From the NCBI RefSeq assembly GCF_900289145.1, contig NZ_OKQO01000001.1:124001-188000 (forward strand): a DNA stretch of 64,000 nt, written 5' to 3'. Below are positions 11,394 to 19,197 of this stretch, in pieces; within the stretch, counting starts at the first letter, position 1, and each line of letters opens with the position of its first letter. The notes under the pieces were generated by a model that had not been told where the DNA came from, did no database searches, and saw only the letters and a list, made by a program, of their open reading frames with translations. The stretch comes from Neobittarella massiliensis (ex Bilen et al. 2018). GTDB lineage: Bacteria; Bacillota; Clostridia; Oscillospirales; Ruminococcaceae. The position numbers were made by a program, and so were the translations under genes.

Positions 11394-12629
11394 ATGTCCA
11401 CATCAGGCACTGCCGCCTCCCGGCGGATGACGGCCCACTACGCCGGCTTACAGGGCACCTATTGGATGGTATTCTGCGCCATCCTCAGTTTTGCCTCGGT
11501 CTTTTTGCTCTCGCGAGACTTTGACAACACCCAGATCGGCGTAGTGCTGGCACTGGCCAACGCCTTTGGCGCCCTGCTGCAACCGGCAGTGGCCGCGCTG
11601 GCCGACCGCGCCCGCAGGGTGCCGCTGCGGCACATCGTGGCGCTGGTGGCCTTTATCACCGCGGCGCTCTCGGGGGTGCTGCTCATCATCCCCCACACCT
11701 TCTATATCACCATGGCTCTGTTTTGCCTGGTAGGTACGCTCATGTTCGTCATCCAGCCCCTGCTCAACGCCTTGGGCTTCGTGTACGAAAAGCTGGGTAT
11801 CACCATCGACTTTGGCATCGCCCGCGGGGTGGGCTCGGTGGCGTTTGCCGCCGCCTCTTATCTGCTGGGGCTGCTGGTGGCCCGCTTTGGGGCCGATGTG
11901 CTGCCGGTCACTTTTATGGCCCTGTATCTACTCATCATGGTGCTGGCACTGGCCTTCCGGGCGCCGGGCCGTCCGGCCGCCGCCGCGTCCCCCCAGCAGG
12001 CCGCCGCTGTCCCGCCGCAGTCCGGCGGGCTGCTGCACTTCTTTAAAAAATACCCCGCTTTTACCGCCTTTATGTTGGGCTGCACCTGTGTATTCATCTT
12101 CCACACCATGCTCAATAACTTCTTGCTGCAGATCGTCACCTATATGGGCGGAGCCGAGACCCAGTTCAGCAGCGCGCTCACGCTGGCGGCAGTGCTGGAG
12201 CTGCCGGCTATGCTGCTGTTCTCGCGGCTGGTAAAGCGGGTGCGCTGCGATACGCTCATGCGGGTGTCACTGGTGTTTTTCCTGCTCAAAGCCGCCACCT
12301 TGGCGCTGGCCGGCAGCGTGGCGGGGGTCTATGTCAGCCAGTGCTGCCAGATCGGCGCCTATGCGCTGTTCATACCCGCCTCGGTCTACTATGCCAACGA
12401 CCTGATGGAAGAGCCCGACAAGGTCAAAGGACAGGCGGTCATGACGGTGACCAACACGCTGGGCGGTGTGTTCGGCTCGCTTTTGGGCGGCTGGCTCATC
12501 GACCAGTTCGGCATCCGCATCATGCTGTACTGCGGGGTGGGCATCACCCTGCTGGGGGTGCTGGTGTCTAATATCTTTATCCAGCGCACCGGCCGTCCCC
12601 ACCAGCCCGCGGCCGATACCGCCGCCTAA
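11394..12629 (+). CDS. Major facilitator superfamily transporter
   Basis: 411 residues with about 12 hydrophobic segments split by a Pro/Ala/Gln-rich loop near residues 190-215. The first half has the NTQIGVVLALANAFGALLQP helix and a following ADRARRVPLR loop, as in the LacY-like MFS group (sugar/nucleoside symporters and efflux pumps). The substrate is unknown. The MATE gene starts 32 bases after its stop, suggesting one transcript. The ribosome binding site is agaggggat. Confidence 0.88.
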   Translation: MSTSGTAASRRMTAHYAGLQGTYWMVFCAILSFASVFLLSRDFDNTQIGVVLALANAFGALLQPAVAALADRARRVPLRHIVALVAFITAALSGVLLIIPHTFYITMALFCLVGTLMFVIQPLLNALGFVYEKLGITIDFGIARGVGSVAFAAASYLLGLLVARFGADVLPVTFMALYLLIMVLALAFRAPGRPAAAASPQQAAAVPPQSGGLLHFFKKYPAFTAFMLGCTCVFIFHTMLNNFLLQIVTYMGGAETQFSSALTLAAVLELPAMLLFSRLVKRVRCDTLMRVSLVFFLLKAATLALAGSVAGVYVSQCCQIGAYALFIPASVYYANDLMEEPDKVKGQAVMTVTNTLGGVFGSLLGGWLIDQFGIRIMLYCGVGITLLGVLVSNIFIQRTGRPHQPAADTAA

Positions 12630-12661
12630 AAGCACATTACGAAAGAGGGTCTTGCTGCTCC

Positions 12662-13984
12662 ATGCTGTTTTCTAATCGCGATTTAAAAAAGCTTATCCTG
12701 CCGCTGCTGGTCGAACAGCTGCTGGCCGTGTCGGTGGGCATGATCGATATCATCATGGTCTCCAGCGTCGGCGAAACGGCTGTCTCCGGCGTCTCGCTGG
12801 TCGATACCATCGGCGTGCTCATCATCTATATGCTCTCGGCGCTGGCCACCGGCGGCGCCGTCATCTCCGCCCAACACCTGGGCCGCAAAGATAACGACGG
12901 CGCCAACATGGCCGCCAATCAGCTGCTGCTCTCCACTACGGTGCTGTCGATCGTCATCATGGCCGCCGCCCTGCTGGCCCGCCGCCCGCTCCTAAATCTC
13001 ATCTTCGGCAACGTCGAACCGGCCATCATGCAGGATGCGCTCACCTACTTTCAGATCACCGCTCTGTCCTATCCGTTTTTGGCCATCTATAATAGCTGCG
13101 CCGCCCTGTACCGGTCCATGGGCAACTCCAAGGTCTCCATGAAGACCTCTATCCTCATGAACGGCATCAACATCGTCGGCAACGCCATCTGCGTGTACGG
13201 CCTGCACATGGGGGTGGCCGGGGTGGCTTGGCCCACACTGCTGTCGCGGGCAGTGGCGGCGCTCTGTATGCTGCTGCTCATCAAAAACCCACAAAACACC
13301 ATCCATATCGACGAGCACTTTCGCCTGGGCTTTCACCCGGCGGTCATCCGCAAGATCTTTAGTATCGGCATCCCCAACGGGCTGGAAAACGCCATGTTCC
13401 AGCTGGGCAAGATCCTGGTGGCCAGCCTCATCGCCACCTTCGGCACCACCGCTATCGCCGCCAATGCCGTCTCCAACACAGTGGCCACTTTTCAGATCAT
13501 CCCCGGCTCAGCCATCGGTCTGGCGGTCATCACCGTAGTGGGTCAATGCGCCGGTGCGGGCGATTACCAGCAGGCCCGCCACTACACCAAAAAACTGCTC
13601 AAGGTCACCCATCTGGGCCTCTTGGGTCTCAATCTGCTCATCGTGCTCGTTATGCCGTTTATCCTAAAGCTCTACAGTCTGTCCAGCGCCACCGGCGAGC
13701 TGGCCAGGCAAATACTCGTCTTCCACGCTGTGGCCTGTACGGTCATCTGGCCCTCGGCCTTTATTTTGCCCAATGCGCTGCGGGCTTCCAGTGATATCAA
13801 GTTCACCATGGTCACCTCCATCCTCTCCATGTGGCTGTGCCGCATCGCCATGAGCTACGTGCTGGGCAAATACCTGGGCCTGGGCGTGTTCGGGGTATGG
13901 GTAGCCATGGTTCTCGATTGGGTGGTGCGCGCCATCTGCTTCTGGGTGCGCTACCGGGGCGCAAAATGGCAGCACCAGGTCTAG
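12662..13984 (+). CDS. MATE-family efflux transporter
   Basis: 440 residues with about 12 membrane helices. N-terminal LILPLLVEQLLAVSVGMIDIIMVSSVGETAVSGVSL and the mirrored second half at IFSIGIPNGLENAMFQLGK are the two MATE repeats. These proteins export drugs or metabolites in exchange for sodium or protons. It is downstream of, and probably co-transcribed with, the MFS gene, and a strong terminator follows. A second, unrelated-looking MATE gene lies at 20826. Confidence 0.92.
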   Translation: MLFSNRDLKKLILPLLVEQLLAVSVGMIDIIMVSSVGETAVSGVSLVDTIGVLIIYMLSALATGGAVISAQHLGRKDNDGANMAANQLLLSTTVLSIVIMAAALLARRPLLNLIFGNVEPAIMQDALTYFQITALSYPFLAIYNSCAALYRSMGNSKVSMKTSILMNGINIVGNAICVYGLHMGVAGVAWPTLLSRAVAALCMLLLIKNPQNTIHIDEHFRLGFHPAVIRKIFSIGIPNGLENAMFQLGKILVASLIATFGTTAIAANAVSNTVATFQIIPGSAIGLAVITVVGQCAGAGDYQQARHYTKKLLKVTHLGLLGLNLLIVLVMPFILKLYSLSSATGELARQILVFHAVACTVIWPSAFILPNALRASSDIKFTMVTSILSMWLCRIAMSYVLGKYLGLGVFGVWVAMVLDWVVRAICFWVRYRGAKWQHQV

Positions 13985-14010
13985 CGGCACAAATTGCATA
14001 TACAGGCGTA

Positions 14011-14050
14011 AAAAAGAGAGGGGCGGTCCCTGTACCGCCCCTCTCTTTTT
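14011..14050. terminator. Bidirectional intrinsic terminator
   Basis: A 17-bp stem, aaaaagagaggggcggt with its complement and a six-base loop, has A and T runs on both sides. It serves the MATE gene (plus) and the converging regulator gene (minus). Confidence 0.9.
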
Positions 14051-14059
14051 GCGCGTTTT

Positions 14060-15199
14060 TTACGCCCACGCGGCCTGGAAAAAGCGCCCGCCGCCTTTTT
14101 CCAGCTGCTGTTTTACCAGCGGCAGGCAAAAACTCTCACCGCCCCCGCTCTGCAGCGCCGCCTCTCGGCAGGCCGCCAAAAAGCGCAGCGTCTCCCTCTC
14201 GTCCAGACCGCGGTCGCAGCTGTACACCAGTCCGGCCATCACCGCATCGCGGTAAAAGGTGTAGCCCGCCGTACGTCCCACCGCCGGTGCGTAAACGGTA
14301 TAGCCGGCACCGTCTGCCAGGCACAGCGTGCCGTCGGGCAGCGGCAGCACCGCCCGCCGAGCGCCCATTTGCATTAGTTGTCGGGCCAGCTCCCGCACGG
14401 TGCCCAAGTCGCTGCCGTCTGTCCGCTCGGCCCCGGCGGCGATACAGGCGATCTCCGGCGGTATGAGCACGGTGTGAAAGCGGTCCAGCAGCCCGATATA
14501 TACCCCGGTGCGAGAGTAGGAGGTAGCGTGTAAAAACAGCGGTCTGTCACCCCACGCCGCCGTCAGGTAGCTCAGGGTCTCGGCACTCAGCTTGTCCTCG
14601 ATAACGATCTGCGCCGCCTGGCTCAACACCGGTGCCTGCTGGCGCAAAAATCCCGGCGTGATCTGCTGGGCGATGTTGCGCGAGCGCAGCCCGGTGAGCA
14701 CCTGCTGACCGCCGGGGTCCTGCACCTCCACGATGAGCGAGGTGCTGGCCCCCTCCAGAACCAGCGAGCTGTCAGTCACAATGCCCTGATCGCGGCACTC
14801 CTGCAAAATACTGCGGCCAAAAATGTCGCCGGCGATTGCGGCGATCATCCGCGGCGCACAGCCTAACCGCACCAGCAGTTCCGACACATTTTTGGCACAG
14901 CCGCCGTAGCGTACCGCCACCCGGCTGTCCTCAAAAATACGGCCGGCACACAGTGGTTCCGCCAGGTCTTGGGGCTGGGGCGTGGCGATAATATCCATAT
15001 TTACCGCCCCGACCACCAGCGGGTAGCGCTCCCGGGCAATAATATAACCCCGCCCCCGCAAGATACCCTTTTTGGTCATGTTGTTGATGTATACCGATAC
15101 CGATGAGCGGGTGATGCCCAGCATATCGGCGATCTGGTTCTGCGAGATCGTGGGGTCCTTCTCAATAATATGCAGGATCTCCGTCTCTCTGTCTGTCAT
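14060..15199 (-). CDS. HTH-PfkB fusion regulator with degraded kinase site
   Basis: 379 residues. Residues 1-58 are a MarR/Lrp-like winged helix (ILHIIEKDPTISQNQIADML then RSSVSVYINNMTKKGIL). The rest is a ribokinase/PfkB fold starting PLVVGAVNMDI with GGCAKNVSELLVRLG. The catalytic GAGD anion-hole motif, intact in the paralog at 16614, reads FYRD at 315-318 here. The base Asp is kept but the Gly-Ala-Gly turn is lost, so kinase activity is doubtful. It is probably a sugar- or nucleoside-sensing repressor of the divergent operon (inference). The start is placed after gaggtgtatgac; a start 11 codons upstream is possible. Confidence 0.82.
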   Translation of the reverse strand: MTDRETEILHIIEKDPTISQNQIADMLGITRSSVSVYINNMTKKGILRGRGYIIARERYPLVVGAVNMDIIATPQPQDLAEPLCAGRIFEDSRVAVRYGGCAKNVSELLVRLGCAPRMIAAIAGDIFGRSILQECRDQGIVTDSSLVLEGASTSLIVEVQDPGGQQVLTGLRSRNIAQQITPGFLRQQAPVLSQAAQIVIEDKLSAETLSYLTAAWGDRPLFLHATSYSRTGVYIGLLDRFHTVLIPPEIACIAAGAERTDGSDLGTVRELARQLMQMGARRAVLPLPDGTLCLADGAGYTVYAPAVGRTAGYTFYRDAVMAGLVYSCDRGLDERETLRFLAACREAALQSGGGESFCLPLVKQQLEKGGGRFFQAAWA

Positions 15200-15255
15200 G
15201 TCATACACCTCAGTATCGATAGCCGTCCCCACCGGGCCGCCCCATTTTTGCTTTC

Positions 15256-15285
15256 AGTATAGCATGTTTGGCCCCGAACAGCCAA
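15256..15285 (-). promoter_or_regulatory. Promoter of the HTH-PfkB regulator
   Basis: Minus strand TTGGCT and TATACT with an 18-base spacer, 57 bases before the chosen ATG. It is divergent from the promoter at 15358, so one operator between them could control both. Confidence 0.5.
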
Positions 15286-15357
15286 CTATAGCTGCCTTTG
15301 GCCGACCATTTGTGTACCTGCTGCAAAAGGGAAGAGAAATGTTGGCGGTTCTGGCAC

Positions 15358-15385
15358 TTGACAGTAGCGTATGCTGTGCTAATAT
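15358..15385 (+). promoter_or_regulatory. Promoter of the enolase-superfamily/psuK/psuG operon
   Basis: A consensus TTGACA followed after 16 bases by TAATAT, about 48 bases upstream of the first gene. Confidence 0.75.
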
Positions 15386-15433
15386 AGTAATTGCTTATTT
15401 AAACCAGCAGATGCTGTAGAGGGAGGGACTTTT

Positions 15434-16600
15434 ATGCAGGTGCAAAAGATCGACCTGTTTCGGCTCAACTGTGCAGATACGCTCTGCCCGGTGGGCTGCC
15501 GGGTGTACACCGATACCGGCCTCTTTGGCGACGGTGAAGCTGCCCTCGGCTACGGGCGCGGTAGCTTCGCCGCGCTGGGGGCCCTGCGCGATCTGGCGCC
15601 GCTGGTACTAAAGGCCAGCCCGCTGGCTCACGAGCAGGTGTGGGAGCGGCTGTACCGGCACAGCTTTTGGGCACAAAACGGCGGCCCGGCGGTGTTCGCC
15701 GCGATCTCCGCTATCGATATGGCTCTGTGGGATATCCGCGGCAAATACTTTGGTGCGCCGGTGTGGCAGCTGCTGGGCGGTGTCAAACGACCGCTGCGGG
15801 CCTATGCCTCCCAGCTGCAGACCGGTTGGAAGTCCCACCGTCAGAGCGCCCGCACTCCGCAGCAGTACGCCGAGAACGCGCTGGCAGCGCTGGAGGACGG
15901 CTATACCGCCCTGAAGATAGATTTTTTAGAGATCGCGCCCGACGGCGGCCCCTTTGACCGCCGTGCGCTGCACGGTCCGCTGTCCCGATCTGTGGTGCGC
16001 CTGTTTTACGATCGGGTGGCGGCGGTGCGGCGGGCGGTGGGGGAGGAGATCGACCTCATCATCGAAAATCACGGCAACACCGATACGCCGGCCGCTGTCC
16101 AACTGGCCCAGGCGGTGCGCGAGCTGGGCATCTGGTTTTTAGAGGAGGGAAATACCCCCACCCCCCAACTGCTGCGCCAGCTGCACGCCGGGGCCGGGCT
16201 GCCTATCGCCCACGGCGAGCGCATCTACACCCGCTGGCAGTACGCCCCCTACCTGGCCGATGGCTCGATCCAGATCATCCAACCCGATATCGGCACCGCC
16301 GGCGGCATTACCGAGGTCAAAAAGATCTGCGATATGGCGGCGACCAGTGATGTGGCGGTGCAGCTGCATGTCTGCGGCACCGGTCTCTCTACCGCCGCCG
16401 CCCTCCAGCTAGAGGCAGCGCTGCCAAACTTTTTGGTCCACGAGCACCACATCCTGCAAGAGCGCCCTCAAAACAGGGCGCTTACCCTGTACCCGGCGTC
16501 GCCGGTACAGGGGGCGTTTTTGCCGCCCGATCGCCCGGGCCTGGGTGACAGCTGGTCGCCGCTGGCCATGGCCGACGGCCTGCACTACACCGTACAGTAA
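15434..16600 (+). CDS. Enolase-superfamily sugar-acid dehydratase-like protein
   Basis: 388 residues of the mandelate racemase/muconate lactonizing group. An N-terminal capping domain is followed by a TIM barrel. Metal-ligand segments are visible as LIIENHGNTD, FLEEGNTP and HGERIYTRW, and the late catalytic strands read IQPDIGTAGGITEVKKICDMA and VQLHVCGTG. The HGERIYTRW form resembles sugar-acid dehydratases such as the mannonate/galactonate groups rather than muconate cycloisomerases, but the substrate is not known. It leads an operon with a PfkB kinase and pseudouridine-phosphate glycosidase, a context not expected for a sugar-acid dehydratase. Confidence 0.82.
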   Translation: MQVQKIDLFRLNCADTLCPVGCRVYTDTGLFGDGEAALGYGRGSFAALGALRDLAPLVLKASPLAHEQVWERLYRHSFWAQNGGPAVFAAISAIDMALWDIRGKYFGAPVWQLLGGVKRPLRAYASQLQTGWKSHRQSARTPQQYAENALAALEDGYTALKIDFLEIAPDGGPFDRRALHGPLSRSVVRLFYDRVAAVRRAVGEEIDLIIENHGNTDTPAAVQLAQAVRELGIWFLEEGNTPTPQLLRQLHAGAGLPIAHGERIYTRWQYAPYLADGSIQIIQPDIGTAGGITEVKKICDMAATSDVAVQLHVCGTGLSTAAALQLEAALPNFLVHEHHILQERPQNRALTLYPASPVQGAFLPPDRPGLGDSWSPLAMADGLHYTVQ

Positions 16601-16613
16601 AGGGGAGAGCATA

Positions 16614-17570
16614 GTGAGCACAGTGAGTCACATACTGGGCATCGGGGCTGCCAACGTCGATGTCAGCGGGCACCCGCACAGCAGCCCCGTCCTGCGCGAT
16701 TCCAACATGGGGCAGGTACACACCGCGGTGGGTGGCGTCACCCACAATATTCTGGCCAATTTGGCGCTGCTGGGGGCTGGGGTGCAGCAGCTCTCAGCGG
16801 TGGGCGACGATCTCTATGGCCGCGCTGTGCTGTCCGACTTGCGCGCCCGCGGCATCGATAGCCAGCAGGTGGCGGTGTTGCCGGCGTGCCACACCGCCAC
16901 CCACCTAGTGGTGCTCGACGAGCAGGGCGATATGCTGGTGGCAGTCTCCGATCTGTCCATTTACCGCCAGCTGGGCCCAGAATTGCTCACCGCCGCTCAG
17001 CACGACATCGAGCGCGCCGATTGGCTGGTCTGTGACGGCAGCCTGCCCGAGGCGCTCATGGCCGTTATCTCCCGGCAAATAGCCCCCCAAAAACCGGTAC
17101 TGTGGGACCCGGTCTCCACCCAAAACGCCCGCCGCCTGCGGCCCTATTTAAACGGCCTGCACACCGTCACCCCCAATGTCTACGAGCTGGCGGCGCTTAC
17201 CGGGCTGCCGGTTGGCGATCGCCGTCAGCTGCAGTTGGCAGCCCAGCGCCTGTTAGATATCGGGGTACAGGCGGTGGTGGTCACGCTGGGCGCACGCGGC
17301 TGTTACTACTGCGACCGCGCTGGAAACAGTCTGTTTCGCCATCTGCCGCCAGCCAAACAGGTACACAGCGCGGTGGGCGCCGGCGATGCCTTTGCCGCCG
17401 GTCTCCTGTGGGGATACTGCCAAAAAAGCGCGCCGACGCAGTGTCTCGATATGGCTCTGGCCGCCGGACTGCTGGCCACGCAGCACCCCGATACCGTCAA
17501 CCCGCACATGAGCCTCACCGCACTGCAGGCGCTGCTGCGGGCGCCGGCTGTAACCAGCTGTAATAGATAG
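16614..17570 (+). CDS. psuK: PfkB-family kinase, probable pseudouridine kinase
   Basis: 318 residues. It starts at GTG after aggggaga. The ribokinase fold begins ILGIGAANVDVSG; the substrate loop is GGVTHNILANLALLG and the catalytic GAGDAFAAG is intact at 255-258. Because psuG follows directly, the natural substrate is probably pseudouridine, phosphorylated to the 5'-phosphate that PsuG cleaves. Other PfkB substrates (ribose, other nucleosides) cannot be excluded. A 13-base gap before it and about 30 bases after it indicate one operon. Confidence 0.8.
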   Translation: MSTVSHILGIGAANVDVSGHPHSSPVLRDSNMGQVHTAVGGVTHNILANLALLGAGVQQLSAVGDDLYGRAVLSDLRARGIDSQQVAVLPACHTATHLVVLDEQGDMLVAVSDLSIYRQLGPELLTAAQHDIERADWLVCDGSLPEALMAVISRQIAPQKPVLWDPVSTQNARRLRPYLNGLHTVTPNVYELAALTGLPVGDRRQLQLAAQRLLDIGVQAVVVTLGARGCYYCDRAGNSLFRHLPPAKQVHSAVGAGDAFAAGLLWGYCQKSAPTQCLDMALAAGLLATQHPDTVNPHMSLTALQALLRAPAVTSCNR

Positions 17571-17600
17571 CCACCGCTTTACAAATAAAGGAGGAAAAAC

Positions 17601-18518
17601 ATGAATCGCTATCTGCAAATGAGCACCGAAGTCCAGTCCGCCCTCAAAAACGGCGAGCCGGTGGTGGCACTGGAATCCACCATCCTGAGTCACGGGATGC
17701 CCAGCCCCGAAAACGCCGCCTTTGCCCTCGAGATCGAGCAGATCGTGCGCGGGGCCGGGGCCGTGCCGGCGACCACTGCGGTCATCGATGGCCAGCTGCG
17801 CGCGGGCCTCACCCGTGACGAGCTGCTCTATATGTGCCAGACAAAAGAAAATCAAATCGGCAAGGTCAGCCGCCGCGACCTGCCCACCTACGCCGCCATC
17901 GGCCGGGCCGGCGCCACCACCGTGTCAGCCACCATGGTCATTGCCAAAATGGCCGGTATCCGCTTTTTTGTCACCGGCGGTATCGGCGGCGTGCACCGTG
18001 GCGCCAGCCAGAGTTTCGACATCTCCGCCGACCTGCAAGAGTTGGCTCACACCGATGTGGCGGTCGTCAGCTCCGGCGCCAAATCGATCCTCGATCTAAA
18101 GCTCACACTGGAGTACCTCGAGACCTTTGGCGTGCCGGTCATCGGCTACGGCACCAGCGAGTTCCCGGCCTTTTTCAGCCGCACCAGCCATCTTCCACTC
18201 GACTATGCTGTCGCTAGTGCCGAAGAGGCGGCCCGTATCGCCAAGACAAAGTGGTCTATGGGCCTGAGCGGTGGGCTGCTCATCGCCAATCCCATCCCCG
18301 CACCGTACGCCGTCGACTACGACGAGATGGAAGTGGTCATCACCCGCGCCGTCGAGCAGTGCCGCCAGCAGGGGGTCAGCGGCAAGGAGTCCACGCCGTT
18401 TATCCTGCGGGCTATCAAGCAGATGACCGGCGGCCGCTCTTTTGTTCAGCTCTCCGAAATGGTCAAGGCAAACGCCGTCGTGGGCGCTCAGGTCGCCCGC
18501 GCATACGCTGCACTCTGA
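17601..18518 (+). CDS. psuG: Pseudouridine-5'-phosphate glycosidase
   Basis: 305 residues, typical length. It reversibly splits pseudouridine 5'-phosphate into uracil and ribose 5-phosphate by breaking the C-C glycosidic bond. Conserved parts are VVALESTILSHGMP near residue 20, the GGIGGVHRGA loop, and SSGAKSILDL with the lysine expected to form the ring-opened sugar adduct. The ribosome binding site aaaggagg is strong. It is the last gene of the operon from 15434 and is followed by a terminator. Confidence 0.97.
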   Translation: MNRYLQMSTEVQSALKNGEPVVALESTILSHGMPSPENAAFALEIEQIVRGAGAVPATTAVIDGQLRAGLTRDELLYMCQTKENQIGKVSRRDLPTYAAIGRAGATTVSATMVIAKMAGIRFFVTGGIGGVHRGASQSFDISADLQELAHTDVAVVSSGAKSILDLKLTLEYLETFGVPVIGYGTSEFPAFFSRTSHLPLDYAVASAEEAARIAKTKWSMGLSGGLLIANPIPAPYAVDYDEMEVVITRAVEQCRQQGVSGKESTPFILRAIKQMTGGRSFVQLSEMVKANAVVGAQVARAYAAL

Positions 18519-18529
18519 TCCTGCCAGAA

Positions 18530-18566
18530 CCAAAAGAGAAGAGCCTTTTAGGCTCTTCTCTTTTGG
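18530..18566 (+). terminator. Intrinsic terminator of the psuG operon
   Basis: A stem of about 16 bp, ccaaaagagaagagcc and its complement, with a tttta loop; the descending arm ends in tttt. Confidence 0.85.
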
Positions 18567-18664
18567 CGCAGACGGCGGTCCAACACCGCAGCAGTGTAAA
18601 ATCGCCACAACTGGGCAGAGTATAGACAGGGGGCCAAAGGCGCTTAAAAAAACCCCGGAAATAG

Positions 18665-18693
18665 TTGACAGAAAAATGCCGGTATGCTATTAT
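18665..18693 (+). promoter_or_regulatory. Promoter of the tRNA-Ser genes
   Basis: A consensus TTGACA with TATTAT at 17 bases (an overlapping TATAAT follows at 20 bases), about 20 bases ahead of the first tRNA. Confidence 0.75.
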
Positions 18694-18712
18694 AATGTCT
18701 GTTACTTGCGAT

Positions 18713-18800
<88 letters not shown>

Positions 18801-18837
18801 CCGATCCTAATAAAATAGCCCCTGTTCCTTTGACTTT

Positions 18838-18928
18838 GGAGATGTACTCAAGAGGTCGAAGAGGCGCCCCTGCTAAGGGTGTAGGGCGGGAAACCGTCGC
18901 GAGGGTTCAAATCCCTCCATCTCCGCCA
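18838..18928 (+). tRNA. tRNA-Ser (anticodon GCT)
   Basis: 91 bases with encoded CCA. The acceptor stem is ggagatg / catctcc, the anticodon loop ctgctaa gives GCT (AGC/AGU codons), and the long variable arm marks a class II tRNA. It lies 38 bases after the first tRNA-Ser and is likely on the same transcript. Confidence 0.95.
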
Positions 18929-18970
18929 AACCTGCGGTCCGCATTTTGCGACCGCAGGTTTTTTCTATCT
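18928..18970 (+). terminator. Intrinsic terminator of the tRNA operon
   Basis: A 12-bp stem, aaacctgcggtc with its complement, and a T run. The stem begins at the last base of the CCA end of the tRNA. Confidence 0.85.
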
Positions 18971-18983
18971 TATAACTGCTGTA

Positions 18984-19035
18984 AAAAAAGAGAGACCGAT
19001 ACACCTGACGCGTGTCTGTCTCTCTTTTTGCTTTT
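18984..19035. terminator. Second stem-loop, probably bidirectional
   Basis: The arms aaaaagagagac and gtctctcttttt flank a second small hairpin, with T runs on both strands. It could back up the tRNA terminator and also end the minus-strand AIPR-like transcript. Confidence 0.7.
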
Positions 19036-19197
19036 TAGCTATATGAAAGTAGATCATTTATGATCTCAGCACCGGGCAACTGCCAGATCACAAGGTATCT
19101 TTTGGCGGGTAAAAGTCCATATACCCGACCGGCTCCGCCTTCTCTGGGCGCAGCCACAGTACGCAAGGCCTATCAAGGGTTTAAATTCAAATCCGGC

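Noticed and set aside
10500-11400. Search for a reverse transcriptase, template repeat or accessory gene after the lectin protein
   Set aside because: The interval is fully occupied by the GNAT gene and the MFS promoter; no YxDD-bearing frame or second copy of the variable segment was seen anywhere in the window.
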